From positions 88,759,835-88,823,834 of the forward strand of contig NC_067483.1 of the NCBI RefSeq assembly GCF_947179515.1: 64,000 bases of DNA, read 5' to 3'. The DNA is from Apodemus sylvaticus. Its lineage: Eukaryota > Chordata > Mammalia > Rodentia > Muridae. Below the pieces are notes generated by a model, which had not been told where the DNA came from, searched no databases, and saw nothing but the letters and a program-made list of their open reading frames with translations. The translations under genes were made by a program, and so were the position numbers. The first letter of the stretch is position 1, and every line of letters starts with the position of its first letter. Below are positions 54,151 to 63,930 of the stretch, piece by piece.

Positions 54151-54451
54151 ACTTTTATTGTTTTTAGCTGTTTTAGCTTTCTGCTTCCAAAGTTCAATAT
54201 AAATAAGATGGACCTTGTACATTAGCTGTCATTACTGTTACTAAGTGAATTATTTATAAGCAAAATTCTTACAAATGCAAACAACAAAATATTTGTAGAA
54301 GATTCTGGAAAGATAAACCAGAAACTCTGTTATGATCTCCAGGGAGTACTACTGTGGGACAGAGGAAGATTTATTTTGCTTTATATATGTGCTTCTCTCT
54401 AAAATGTATTTTACTTATTTTTCAGTTTTTACAAATTTTCTCTTAGTGCTG

Positions 54452-54615
54452 GGCATGTTGGCACACCCCTTTCATCCCAGCACTGTGGAGGCAGGTGGAT
54501 CTCTGTGAGTTCAAGTCCAGCCTGATCTACAAAGTGAGTCAGGACAGCCAAGGCTACACAGAGAAACCCTGTCTCAAAAAAACGTGTGTTTTTGTGTGTG
54601 TTTCTTTTCTTTCTT

Positions 54616-54648
<33 letters not shown>

Positions 54649-54776
54649 ATTTGGTTTTCTCGAGACAGGGTTTCTCTGTATAGCCCTGTTCCAGGCTGTC
54701 CTGGAACTCACTCTGTAGACCAGGCTGGCCTCGAACTCAGAAATCCGCCTGCCTCTGCCTCCCAGAGTGCTGGGGT
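54452..54776. mobile_element. Opposed pair of B1 SINEs
   Basis: 54452-54580 plus (GGCATGTTGGCACACCCCTT ... GAAACCCTGTCTC) and 54648-54776 minus (GGTTTTCTCGAGACAGGGTT ... GCCTCCCAGAGTGCTGGG), joined by a 38-base pyrimidine/T tract. The arrangement can form a hairpin. Confidence 0.93.
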
Positions 54777-54779
54777 GTG

Positions 54780-55000
54780 TTTCTTTTAGGTTTGCTATTT
54801 CATGTTTGTGGGTGTTTTGTCTGCATGTAGTCATGTGCTCCATGTGCGTGCCTGGTGCCTGTAGAAGTCAGAAGAGAGCATCAGATCCCCAGGAGCTGGA
54901 GTTCGTGTGCTTGTGAGTGAATATGTGGGTGCTGGGAATCCACCCTTGGTCCTCTGCAGAAGCAGCAGGGCTCTTAACTGCTAACCATCATTCTGGACCC
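54780..55000 (-). mobile_element. B3-type SINE
   Basis: GTGTGCTTGTGAGTGAATAT, GTGGGTGCTGGGAATCCACC and GCTCTTAACTGCTAACCATC mark the reversed copy. Confidence 0.82.
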
Positions 55001-55009
55001 AGTTTTTTA

Positions 55010-55155
55010 GGTTTTTTTTTGGCACAGAGTCTCTCTTCATAACTCTGGGTGTCCTGAACCCACTAAATAAATGGTCCTGGATTCAAATTTAGAGATTGGT
55101 CTGCCTCTGCCTTCAGGGTGCTGGGATTAAAAGTATGCACCACCACACCCAGCTA
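55010..55155 (-). mobile_element. B1 SINE, diverged
   Basis: GGCACAGAGTCTCTCTTCAT through GGGATTAAAAGTATGCACCA. Confidence 0.8.
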
Positions 55156-56744
55156 ACAGCTATTTTAAACAGACAGGTAATTACAGTTAAGAGCCGACTC
55201 TGGGCTGGCCCAAAGTCTAGCATAGTTCCTTCTAGATCTCCAAGTTCTGTGCTCAGAAGCCTCTGGAGTGTTTATGGGAACCAAGCACGGCTGAATCCAG
55301 TCTGGTCTCTTTCACTAACAGCGGCAGAGGATTGCAGAGCTAAAGGGGACAAAGCAGCCCTGGGGACTGCTGGGGCCAGAGAACCAACAACAAGAAACTC
55401 TTCACTGTTGAGTAGACCCTCCCACCAGCACCCTCTGTGATATCCCACCTGTGTGAGTGCGTGTACACATTAGCATGTTTTAAGAACATGGTCATAGATA
55501 AAAAGTCTTCCTTCTTTTTCTGCCTATAGCCTAGAAACAGTGTGGTTTTGTGTGCTCACAGCCCACTCGCTGCCTGTGTTCAGAGGTGAAGGCATTTGAG
55601 GCGAGCATCTGTGCAGGCTCCCAGGGCCTGTTTTCACCACCGTCCTAAAGGCTGGGCCGCAGCACGCCAGAGATGCTGTTTTTGCAGCAGCTAGATCTTC
55701 AGGGAAAGAAAAGCCTTAGCATCCAAAGATGGAGTCCTCATCCCGGAACTGTGCTTCTTCAGATCCTACCTGTTTCTGAGTCTGTCCTGTCTCAGGCTCC
55801 AGTCAGAGGCCTGGTGGAGAGGGTCCTACTCCCTCCTTACTTGCAGCCTGCCTGTGACTCCTTGGGTGATCAGGCACCTCCCTTAGCCACCTCCCTCCTA
55901 GCTTCCCACTGCCACTCAAAACAGAACTTGTGCAGCTATCATGTGACCTTGAAGATGGAAGTCACATGCTAGAGAGGCCAGAAGGCAGAGACCCCGATAA
56001 CTTCAAAGAGCAAACCAAACAGCGCCTAACTGCTTACTCCTGGGCCTTGTCAAAGTGAAGAGACTAAGTCCTTGCATGTAAACAGCTAGAGTTTTTTCTG
56101 TCGCATGCAGCTGAACCTGATTGTAACAGACAATGCCGTAGCTGAGGGTTTTTCTGTTCTCATCTACACATGCAAAGGAGCAGAAATAACGACTTAGGAC
56201 CGAGGTCTCTGCTGGGGCCTTGCCTCTGGCGGAGCCCTGCACACACTGTAAAATGTGCTAGCTTTCTTACAGTTACTGAGTTCCAAGTCTTTCTTAGGAG
56301 GGGAGTGGGGCAAAGCTGGGCTTTCAGTAGCCATTTAAACGGGAGGTGGGAGGGTTGGGGGGTGAGGGGGGAGCAGGACAGGATGAGGGGGCTGATAAGG
56401 ATTCAGAGCGGGGAGCCAGGCTGCTCGACTGCCTTTGTTGTCTTTGTGAAATGCACATTTGGAGTCTGCAAAGCCTCGGTGCTCAGAGAAGCAGGGCGGG
56501 ACCACGCTCCAGGTTCAGTTTCTCGAGTGGCCTTGAGCCTGGAGCCACCCTTTAAAATTAGTATAACTGACGGGCAGCAAACTATAAATGCTTAAAGCAT
56601 ATAATCTGACACAGTTTTCCTTATGTATATGGGGAAGTATCACTGCAGACTGTAAAGTGCTCATAACCATTAAGCCTCTTGTAATCTCTCCACCTTCCCT
56701 TAGTAACTAATGGACTGGCTGTCCTCTATGACTATGAATTAACA
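55156..56744. other. Unique non-coding sequence
   Basis: No SINE recognised. Frames of 99 to 141 codons (55673-55972, 56170-56595) show no known domain and no splice logic. Confidence 0.5.
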
Positions 56745-56990
56745 TGCATGCTCTTTTTTTTTTAATTTTTTGAGATTATAATTACATCATTTCCCCCTTT
56801 CCTTTCTTTCCTCCGAACCCTCCCATATCCCCCACCTTGCTCTCTTTCAAATTCATGGTCTCTTTTTCTGTAATTGTAGTTACATACCGAGTGTGAACCT
56901 GCTCAGTGTGTCTAATATTACTTTGTTTGTTATGCTCTCTGGGTCATTATAACATCATATAGAGCAGCCTGCTGCCCTGAAAACCCACTA
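56745..56990 (-). mobile_element. Rodent L1 (Lx-type) 3' end fragment
   Basis: AACCCTCCCATATCCCCCAC, TTGCTCTCTTTCAAATTCAT and CTGCTCAGTGTGTCTAATAT are antisense to the rodent L1 3' region as I remember it. Confidence 0.7.
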
Positions 56991-57014
56991 TACCTGTGCT
57001 TAGCACATTTGTCT

Positions 57015-57150
57015 GTCTGTTTTTGAGACAAGGTCTCACTATGCCATCCTTCTGGCCTACGTAGTTCCTGCTGGCCACAAACTCACAGAAATCTGCCCAC
57101 TCGTTTTCTGAGTGCTGGGATTAAAGGGTATACCAACATAGCAGACGTGG
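57015..57150 (-). mobile_element. B1F-type SINE
   Basis: TTTTGAGACAAGGTCTCACT through GTGCTGGGATTAAAGGGTAT. An old copy. Confidence 0.8.
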
Positions 57151-57515
57151 GCTTAACTTTTAAAGACACGTCTTAACTGTTATTGTGAAGTGACCAACCG
57201 TGCGAGTACGCGGCTCTTCCACAGTCCGTTTCATTTGCTTGCTTGCTTCTGAGGTACCAGGGCCCAGCAGCCTCCTCTGTATGAGTTACCAACGTTGGGG
57301 GTAGCGAGACTTTCTAATGTTAGTCATGTGACGACGCGGTTAGGGTTATTTGCCACCTGAACTGAAGTATCTGAAGTGGATGGTAACATGGATTTTCTGC
57401 GCGTTTTCACATACAAGCCCTTCCTCGGGGATTTGCTGCGTGGAGGTTGTCTCCTGACTTACCCATCTTCTTCGTTCTCTCAGCGGTACCTTTTTTTTTT
57501 TTTTTCCTCTGTGGT
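57151..57515. other. Unique non-coding sequence
   Basis: No repeat or gene recognised. Confidence 0.5.
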
Positions 57516-57925
57516 CTGTTGTTTTTTGAGACAGATTCTTGTCATGTAGCCCAGGCTGGCCTTAAACTAGAACTTGTGCCTCAGCCTCCCAGATATGTAA
57601 TGTACTGCAGTGCATGGTAGTTTTAAAATGTGATGGTTTGCTCTATTCTTTTTTTTTTTTTTTTTGGACATAGGGCATGCATGTGTCACAATGTATATGT
57701 GGAGGTCAGAGAACAGCTTCTGAAAGTTGGTTTTTTGGTTTTTTTTTTTTTTTTTTATTTCTATCACTTGATTTCTTGGGGAAACGAGCGGGGGGTGGGG
57801 GGGTGCTCCTTTACCAGCTGTGCCATCCCGCTGCCTTTCCTTCAGCCTTCCTGGACGGTGGTAAGGGCTTGAACCATCCAGGACCTCACTCATACTAGGC
57901 AAGCCCTGCTCGCTGAGACATGCCC
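57516..57925 (-). mobile_element. B1F fragment and B4-like SINE with T runs
   Basis: 57520-57600 (GAGACAGATTCTTGTCATGT, GTGCCTCAGCCTCCCAGA) is an old B1. 57665-57925 (GGCATGCATGTGTCACAATG ... GTATATGTGGAGGTCAGAGA) looks like a reversed B4 tail and head. Confidence 0.7.
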
Positions 57926-57927
57926 CA

Positions 57928-58140
57928 ATCCTGTTTCTCTATTCTATTCCATTAATTGATGGGGTCCATGGGGGTGGGCCCCCCTTTTTTTTCTTTTCCC
58001 ACCAAGCACTATTTTGATTCCTTTAGCTTTTAAATAAATCTGGAAGTCAGACCGTGTTCTTCAAGGCTGTCGTGGCTGCTCCGTAAATTCTTTGCATTAT
58101 CATATAAATGTTAAAATTAGCTTGTCAGTTTCTATACAGA
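57928..58140 (-). mobile_element. Ancient L1 ORF2-region remnant
   Basis: TCTATTCTATTCCATTAATT, ATTTTGATTCCTTTAGCTTT, TAAATCTGGAAGTCAGACCG and AGCTTGTCAGTTTCTATACA are antisense to mammalian L1. It is a second piece of the class seen at 44520. Confidence 0.7.
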
Positions 58141-58147
58141 AACTCAG

Positions 58148-58262
58148 AACCCTGGGTATGGTGGCACAGGCTTCTAATCCCAGCTCTTAGAAGGCAGAGC
58201 CCTGGAGAATTGCAAGTTGAAGTGTGAAGTCAGCCTGGACCACACAGGGAGACCTTGCTTTA
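58148..58262 (+). mobile_element. B1-type SINE, diverged
   Basis: CCCTGGGTATGGTGGCACAG through GGAGACCTTGCTTTAAAAT. Confidence 0.75.
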
Positions 58263-58630
58263 AAATAAAAACAACAAACCAACCAACCAACCCGAGAAAC
58301 CATCCTGAGATTTCGGGCCTCTAGTCTGGGGCAGTTGACCTTGATGTTTTGAGCAACACTGCACACCACAGTACCAGACACGATGGAGCGAAGCCACCCA
58401 CTTCATGGCCCGAAATAAAAAAGAGGAAGGTGAAGGGACCAGGGCCCGATCCCCTTTAAGGCCATACTTAGTCACCTCAAAGCCTCCCACCAGGCCTCAT
58501 CTGCCAACAAAGGCATGCTGGGAAGTGTCCCCAAGTCCGAGCCTTTGGGAAGGGCTTTCAGGAGGTGTGGAACAGAGCCTCTTCCTCTCACTCCCTTTTA
58601 AAGGTTTTTCTTTTGGGGGCTTTTTTGTTT
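58263..58630. other. Unique non-coding sequence
   Basis: Contains a short AACC repeat (58276-58292). Frames here run into the next B1 and are not gene-like. Confidence 0.5.
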
Positions 58631-58634
58631 TTTG

Positions 58635-58762
58635 TTTTTTTCCGAAACAGGGTTTTTTCTCTGTATAGCCCTCCTGGCTGTCCTGGAACTCCCTCTGTAG
58701 ACCCAGCTGGCCTTGAACTGAAATCCAGCTGCCTCTGCCTCCCAAGAGCTGGGATTAAAGGC
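58635..58762 (-). mobile_element. B1 SINE
   Basis: CCGAAACAGGGTTTTTTCTC through GGGATTAAAGGCGTGG, with small insertions (CCCTCCTGG). Confidence 0.9.
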
Positions 58763-58765
58763 GTG

Positions 58766-58828
58766 GATGAAGGACTTTCGGCACCATTGAAGGACTTTTG
58801 CACCATTGGAGGACTTTCGGCTGCAGGA
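58766..58828. repeat. Three tandem copies of a 19-20 bp unit
   Basis: TGAAGGACTTTCGGCACCAT, TGAAGGACTTTTGCACCAT and TGGAGGACTTTCGGCTGCAG follow directly after the B1. Confidence 0.9.
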
Positions 58829-58849
58829 TGATGAAGGGGCTTAAAGGGG

Positions 58850-59003
58850 GGGAGTATAGGAGGTTAGGTGAGTGTGGCTAGGCGGCGTGGGGGAAGGTGT
58901 CCAGGCGGGCCCTTGCCTGGGCACCTCTGCCCCTGAGGGACCACACACACACAGACATGGTATAGAATAGAGTTTATTCAGAATAGGGGATGGGAGTTAG
59001 TGG

Positions 59004-59068
<65 letters not shown>

Positions 59069-59263
59069 TAGAGTGGAAGCCGGCCATGACCACGTGGAGA
59101 GGGGAAGAGCCCCAGGGGCAAGAGGTGAGAGAGTATGGGAGAGTGGAGAGCAAAGAGAGAGAGGAGCAAGTAGCCCCTCTTATAGTGGGCCAGATCTCTG
59201 GGGCGGGGCATACCTGGCTATTGCCAGGTAGGTGTGGGGTGGAGCTTAGACAAAACCCCAACA
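58850..59263 (-). mobile_element. Solo LTR-like element, probably ERVK class
   Basis: Read on the minus strand it starts TGTTGGGGTTTTGTCTAAGC at 59263, has a TATA-like CTATAAGAGGGG (59185-59174), a (CT)n run, and AATAAA at 58978-58973 followed by a GT-rich stretch. This U3-TATA-polyA-signal order is that of a retroviral LTR. I cannot name the family, and the far boundary is approximate. There is no internal coding sequence. Confidence 0.6.
58999..59065. repeat. (GA)n microsatellite inside the LTR-like element
   Basis: About 30 GA units between the TATA-like box and the AATAAA of the LTR-like element. Confidence 0.96.
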
Positions 59264-59560
59264 GTGGACACCACAGCCGGCCGCCTTTAAAGTATTTCCA
59301 GTATCCCTGTTAAGTATCCGACTGCTGGCCTTGGCGGTTTGCTCTTCTAGTGGTTATCTCAGGGCAGGCCGGCTTATCCTTGGCCCCTCACGGCCTACCT
59401 CCAAATAACGTTACACCTTAGATACTATAACCTGCTGGGGCATACCCCATCCCCTTAAGTTTTTATGCAGCTATGCCCACACAGCTACTTATACATTTGT
59501 TACAATTCTAGATTGTTATTTTTCTAGGTGGAAAAATAAAGATGACCTTTCCCTATAAAT
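59264..59560. other. Unassigned sequence between the LTR-like element and a B2
   Basis: No open frame. It might be degraded retroviral or other repeat sequence, but I recognise no landmark. Confidence 0.4.
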
Positions 59561-59582
59561 TTTTCAATAAGATTGTTGATGG

Positions 59583-59764
59583 GGGCTGGAGAAGTGGTTC
59601 ACTGGTTAAGAGCACTGACTGTTCTTCCAAAGGTCCTGAGTTCAATTCCCAGCAACCATACGGTGGCTCACAACCATCTGTAATGGGATTCAATGTCCTC
59701 TTCTGGTGTGTCTGGAGACAGCTACAGTGTACTCATAAAATAAATAAATCTTTTAAAAAAATAA
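59583..59764 (+). mobile_element. B2 SINE with target duplication
   Basis: GGGGCTGGAGAAGTGGTTCA through ATAAATAAATCTTTTAAAA. AAGATTGTTGA lies on both sides (about 59570-59580 and 59765-59775). Confidence 0.95.
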
Positions 59765-59776
59765 AAGATTGTTGAC

Positions 59777-60085
59777 TGTAGAGAGCCTTATAGAGGTATC
59801 ACGCCACCTGGCAGGAACTTGACCAAAGTGAAGTTCCTCTCCCAGCCTTTGAGCGGGAACTCCAGTGTTAGCCATAATCCCCTCCACCTAGGGTGGAGTG
59901 CTCAGACCAAGGTGAAGCCCATTGTTCTTCAAGGACCTGCGGTTTTGAAACACACTCACCACCAGCGGAGCAACTGAACTGATTCTGCTGAGAAGCTTCC
60001 AGCCTTTGGGGAAGGGTTTTCCCCTGCCTGTATATTTGGAGTTCTCTATTAAACTTTGAGACCTTGAACAGCAGGTGTTGTCTTG
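59777..60085 (+). mobile_element. LTR-like element, class uncertain
   Basis: Begins TGTAGAGAGCCTTATAGAGG, has TATATTTGG at 60031 and the poly(A)-signal variant ATTAAA at 60048, followed by TTGTCTTGGTCTCCGTCTCT. This resembles the end of a mouse retroviral LTR. The 3' boundary is not clear and no coding region is present. Confidence 0.45.
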
Positions 60086-60204
60086 GTCTCCGTCTCTTTT
60101 TGCTGCCTTCCCCAGCTTCCCTTCCAGGTAATCCGTTCGATGTAACTGTGGGCAGTTACAGTTGGCATCTACAAAAAAGTCTTGCTAGATTTATTTATTT
60201 ATTT

Positions 60205-60285
60205 TTAAAGAAGGGTGGGTTTGAGGCAGAGACCCTCTGTGTAGCTCAGGCTGGCCTCTTCTAGCTCAGGCTGGCCTCCCCTTGC
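60205..60285 (-). mobile_element. B1-type fragment with a local duplication
   Basis: TGAGGCAGAGACCCTCTGTG, then TAGCTCAGGCTGGCCTC twice in tandem (60242-60258 and 60263-60279). Confidence 0.6.
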
Positions 60286-60446
60286 AGTTCTCAGGCTCTG
60301 GCTGCTGGAGTTTGCACACCCTCGCTGCCTTGCACTCTCTGCTGCAGAGCTCTTTCCTCCTGAGTCTGCTCTTGAAATATTGCATATTCTTCCTGACCCC
60401 TCTGTTTTCAGGCATCACCCTTTTCCCATCTACTGCAGATCCCCGA

Positions 60447-60643
60447 GTTATTACCATGTTCCATCTGGGCGGCTCCTAACTGCAGTCGGCCAGCCCTCAG
60501 GGCCATGATTTTAAGATCCTTACCTACCCAAGGTACCTACTTTCTCTCCACCTTCCTCCCTCTGCATGTGGTTTCTTCAGACCCCAAGCCCAGAACATTC
60601 ACCTCACCCCCCAACTCCCAACCTCCCCGCCCCCTACTATGTC
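60447..60643 (+). repeat. Left arm of a dispersed inverted repeat
   Basis: Matches the complement of 61434-61629 from GTTATTACC to TACTATGTC. Shared blocks include GGCCATGATTTTAAGATCCT, CCACCTTCCTCCCTCTGCAT and TTTCTTCAGACCCCAAGCCC. Confidence 0.93.
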
Positions 60644-61433
60644 TTTTCTGCCCAGCTACCGGCTGTTGGAATCTTTATTTAGCCAATAGTTTTAAATTAA
60701 GGAGCAAGGTCACATTGTCTGTGAGAATTCTCTCCTTCCTGGAAGCACCCTGGCCCCAGGGGCCTGTTTCAGCAATACGATACATATCAAAAGATCAAAC
60801 CTGTTTACTGTTACTTGTAAGGCGCGTGGGAGCTGGGATAGCCTGCTGTGAGAGCTTCCTGGGAGCCTCCTGCCTCTGCCTCCCATCTTGATTTAGGACT
60901 TGGGGGTTTTAGGGGTCCAAACTCAGGGTCATACTTCACCCACTGAGACAGCATCCCTGTGTGGGAGGGAGGAGAGAGCAAGAATCTAAAGACACAGAGA
61001 CATATATTCACACCCAGAGAGTCTGTTAATATTCCTTTTTCAGTGTGAACTCTTGAGTCACTCACTCAGTCAGTTTCCACAAGACTCTGTGGTCCTGAGA
61101 ACACATCTGCCTACAAAATCCACAGAATACCCTAGTTAATCTGGAAGGCTCTTGGGTTAACCAAAGCTCTTGGGTTCAGGCACAGGGACTGAGGCTCAAC
61201 ACCTGGACCATAAACTTTGTAAATCTCCTGGAAGTGACCTGCTGGGAATATTTGTTTTCGTTATAAAACAGAATTGAATCATAAAGATAAATGATTATTG
61301 GGAATTCGATTTGGGTATATCCACGGGGGCCTCAGCATTCAGGAAGTGGCACTCATGAGCTTGGCTTTGAACCTGTCACAGCTCTTTAGTGACTTCAGTC
61401 TCCCTGGTGCGTCTGTAGCCAGTCCAGCCATGG
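60644..61433. other. Spacer between the inverted repeat arms
   Basis: AT/GC-mixed sequence with TTTATTTAGCCAATAGTTTT near 60675. It may be the continuation of the same repeat family as the left arm. No gene-like frame. Confidence 0.5.
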
Positions 61434-61629
61434 GACATAGTAGGGGGAGGTTGGGGGTTTGGGGGGTGAGGTGAGTGTTCCTGGGCTTGGGGTCTGAAGA
61501 AACCACATGCAGAGGGAGGAAGGTGGAGAGAAATAGGTACCATGGGTAGGTAAGGATCTTAAAATCATGGCCCCCAGGGCTGGCCTACTGCAGTTAGGAG
61601 CAGTCCTGAGGAACTGAGTAAGTAATAAC
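61434..61629 (-). repeat. Right arm of a dispersed inverted repeat
   Basis: Complement of the left arm, with scattered mismatches and a small deletion in the CCCCGCCCCC region. The spacing between arms is about 790 bp. Confidence 0.93.
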
Positions 61630-61892
61630 ACTGGGTTATCTGTAGAAAAGTAGGTTCTGATAACGTAGAGGGTAGTTGTCTGCCCAGCTTTAGAGCTGAT
61701 AAAGGCTTATTATAAATTAAGGGTCGGGTGTGTCTTTTATCTGGTGAATAATCAAAGGCAAGCCCCCGATTGAGATTAGATGTTTTTTACAACCGTAAAC
61801 AATGGAGACCCAACCCAGGTGAAAGGCGACAATAGACACCAAGGTTGTCCTCTGCTGTCTACACACTCACTGTGGTGCAGAAGCACCCACGG

Positions 61893-61968
61893 TCGCACGC
61901 GCGCGCGCGCACAACACACACACACACACACACACACGCACGCACGCACGCACACATGCACACACGCA
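61893..61968. repeat. Compound (GC)n(AC)n(GCAC)n microsatellite
   Basis: GCACGCGCGCGCGCGCACAA, then a CA run, then GCACGCACGCACGC. Alternating purine-pyrimidine throughout. Confidence 0.96.
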
Positions 61969-62057
61969 GAAACCATTACACGCACTAAAATTACAGTTGG
62001 TCAGCTCTAGACATCTGAAAAGCCGTCTAAAAGGTGAATGCAGTGTCAGACAAAAAT

Positions 62058-62240
62058 AATGAAGCTGGGGATTGGGACCTGAGTTCGAATTCCCAGTGCC
62101 TATCAAGAAGCTAGGTACAGTGGGGATGCTCCTGTAACCCCAGTGCTGGAGCAGGGAGGGTAGAGACAGGCAGTCCAAGTGAAACAGCCAACCCCAGGTT
62201 CAAGGAGCATGTCTGTCTACAAACCAAAGCGCAGAACAAG
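62058..62240 (+). mobile_element. B4-like composite SINE
   Basis: AATGAAGCTGGGGATTGGGA, GTTCGAATTCCCAGTGCC and GCTCCTGTAACCCCAGTGCT keep the ID head and 7SL-like tail order. The CA-rich block that follows may be its tail. Confidence 0.65.
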
Positions 62241-62284
62241 GGTGGAAGACACTTGACATTAACCTCTTGTCTTCACATGTACAC

Positions 62285-62475
62285 CTACTGAGTGCACAAA
62301 TGTGGGTACATGTGTATGCGGGAGCACACGCACAGGCACACACATGCACACATACACACATATACACATAACACACATGTACACAGGTGCACAGACACAG
62401 GCACACAGACATACACATATACACATACACACATGTACATAGGCACACAAAGACACATGCACACACACACTTGTG
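62285..62475. repeat. Degenerate CA-rich microsatellite, about 190 bp
   Basis: Interrupted CACACA/TACACA/TGCACA units with occasional GG. All minus frames are long and Cys/Val-rich for this reason. Confidence 0.92.
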
Positions 62476-62654
62476 TGCAGTTGTATAGAGAAGGCTTCCC
62501 CTTCTGCACTGAATGAACACAGTGAGGTGAAAGAGGACCATTTGGAAGGTCCTCTAGGAAGGAGAACCGGTGACTGGCCTATTGATGGGGCAGGTGTGTT
62601 TACTCTGAACTCAAACAATTTTTCTGTTTAAGTTCTTTCTTTCTTTTTTTAAAA

Positions 62655-62826
62655 AAAGATTTACTTATTTATTATATGTAAGTACACCATAGCTGTCTTC
62701 AGACCAGAAGAGGGTACCCGATCTCATTACAGATGGTTGTGAGCCACCATGTGGTTGCTGGGATTTGAACTCAGGACCTCCAGAAGAGCAGTCAGTGCTC
62801 TTAACCGCTGAACGTCTCTCCAGCCC
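62655..62826 (-). mobile_element. B2 SINE
   Basis: AAAAAGATTTACTTATTTAT through GAACGTCTCTCCAGCCC. Confidence 0.95.
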
Positions 62827-62857
62827 TCTATTTAGTTTCTTTTATATGTATTTCTAA

Positions 62858-63020
62858 AAGATTTTATTTATTTTATATATATGAATATGATGTCATTGTC
62901 TTCAGACAAACCAGAAAAGGGCATTGGATCCAATTGTAGATGGTTAAGAACCACCTCGTGGTTGCTGGAAATTGAACTCAGGAACTCTGGAAGAGCAATC
63001 AGTGCTCTTAACAGCTCACC
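62858..63020 (-). mobile_element. B2 SINE, older
   Basis: AAGATTTTATTTATTTTATA, GGTTGCTGGAAATTGAACTC and GTGCTCTTAACAGCTCACCA. The head is lost. Confidence 0.9.
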
Positions 63021-63190
63021 ACCACACCCAACAATTAACAATCATTGATAAGATTGAATTGGTTCCTGAAACATTGTTAGTTTTTCCAAAAATTGTTATC
63101 TAATGTAGTTAATTTTATTTATTTTATTTATTTATTTTTTGTTTTGTTTTTTGGTTTTTCCATCTTTTTTTTTTTTTTTTTTTTTTTTTA

Positions 63191-63361
63191 AAGATTTATT
63201 TATTATATGTAAGTACACTGTAGCTGTCTTCAGACATACCAGAAGAGAGTATCAGATCTCATTAAGGATGGTTATGAGCCACCATGTGGTTGCTGGGATT
63301 TGAACTCATGATCTTTGGAAGAACAGTCGGTGCTCTTAACCACTGAGCCATCTCTCCAGCC
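63191..63361 (-). mobile_element. B2 SINE with target duplication
   Basis: AAGATTTATTTATTATATGT through GAGCCATCTCTCCAGCCC. CCATC followed by a long T run stands at both sides (from 63160 and from 63362). Confidence 0.94.
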
Positions 63362-63365
63362 CCCA

Positions 63366-63366
<1 letters not shown>

Positions 63367-63399
<33 letters not shown>

Positions 63400-63708
63400 G
63401 TTTTTTTGGTTTTTTTGGTTTTTTGGATTTGGTTTTTTTGAGACAGGGTTTCTCTGTTTAGCCCTGGCTGTCTTGGAACTCACCCTGTAGACTAGGCTGG
63501 CCTTGAACTCAGAAATCCGCCTGCCTCTGCCTCCACAGGCAAGCACCACCACCACCCGGCTGTTTTTTGGTTTTTCAAGACAGGGTTTCTCTGTATAGTC
63601 CTGGCTGTCCTGAAACTCACTCTGTAGACCAGGCTGGCCTCGAACTCAGAACTCCACCTGCTTCTGCCTCCCAAGTGCTGGGATTACAGGTGTGTGCCAC
63701 CATGCCCC
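63367..63708 (-). mobile_element. Two B1 SINEs in series
   Basis: 63438-63560 (GAGACAGGGTTTCTCTGTTT ... CACCACCACCACCCGGC), lacking GTGCTGGGATTAAAGG, and 63575-63708 (AGACAGGGTTTCTCTGTATA ... GTGTGTGCCACCATGCC). T-rich tails precede each. Confidence 0.93.
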
Positions 63709-63724
63709 TATTTATTTATTTTTT

Positions 63725-63930
63725 TAAAGATTTGTTGTTTATATTTTATATGTTTTTGTCTGTGTATTATGTGCTCAAAGTGCCCTCAGAAGCCCCAAAG
63801 AGGTGTTGAGAGGTCTGAAACTGAAGTTACAAACAGCTGTGAGCAACCTTGTGGCTACTGAGTTGAATGCCAGTCTCCTACAAAAGCAACAAGTGTGTTC
63901 CTACCCGGGGAGCTGTCCTTCCAGCCCCAG
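63725..63930 (-). mobile_element. B3-type SINE
   Basis: AAAGATTTGTTGTTTATATT, GTTGAGAGGTCTGAAACTGA and CGGGGAGCTGTCCTTCCAGC mark a reversed, diverged copy. Confidence 0.8.
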
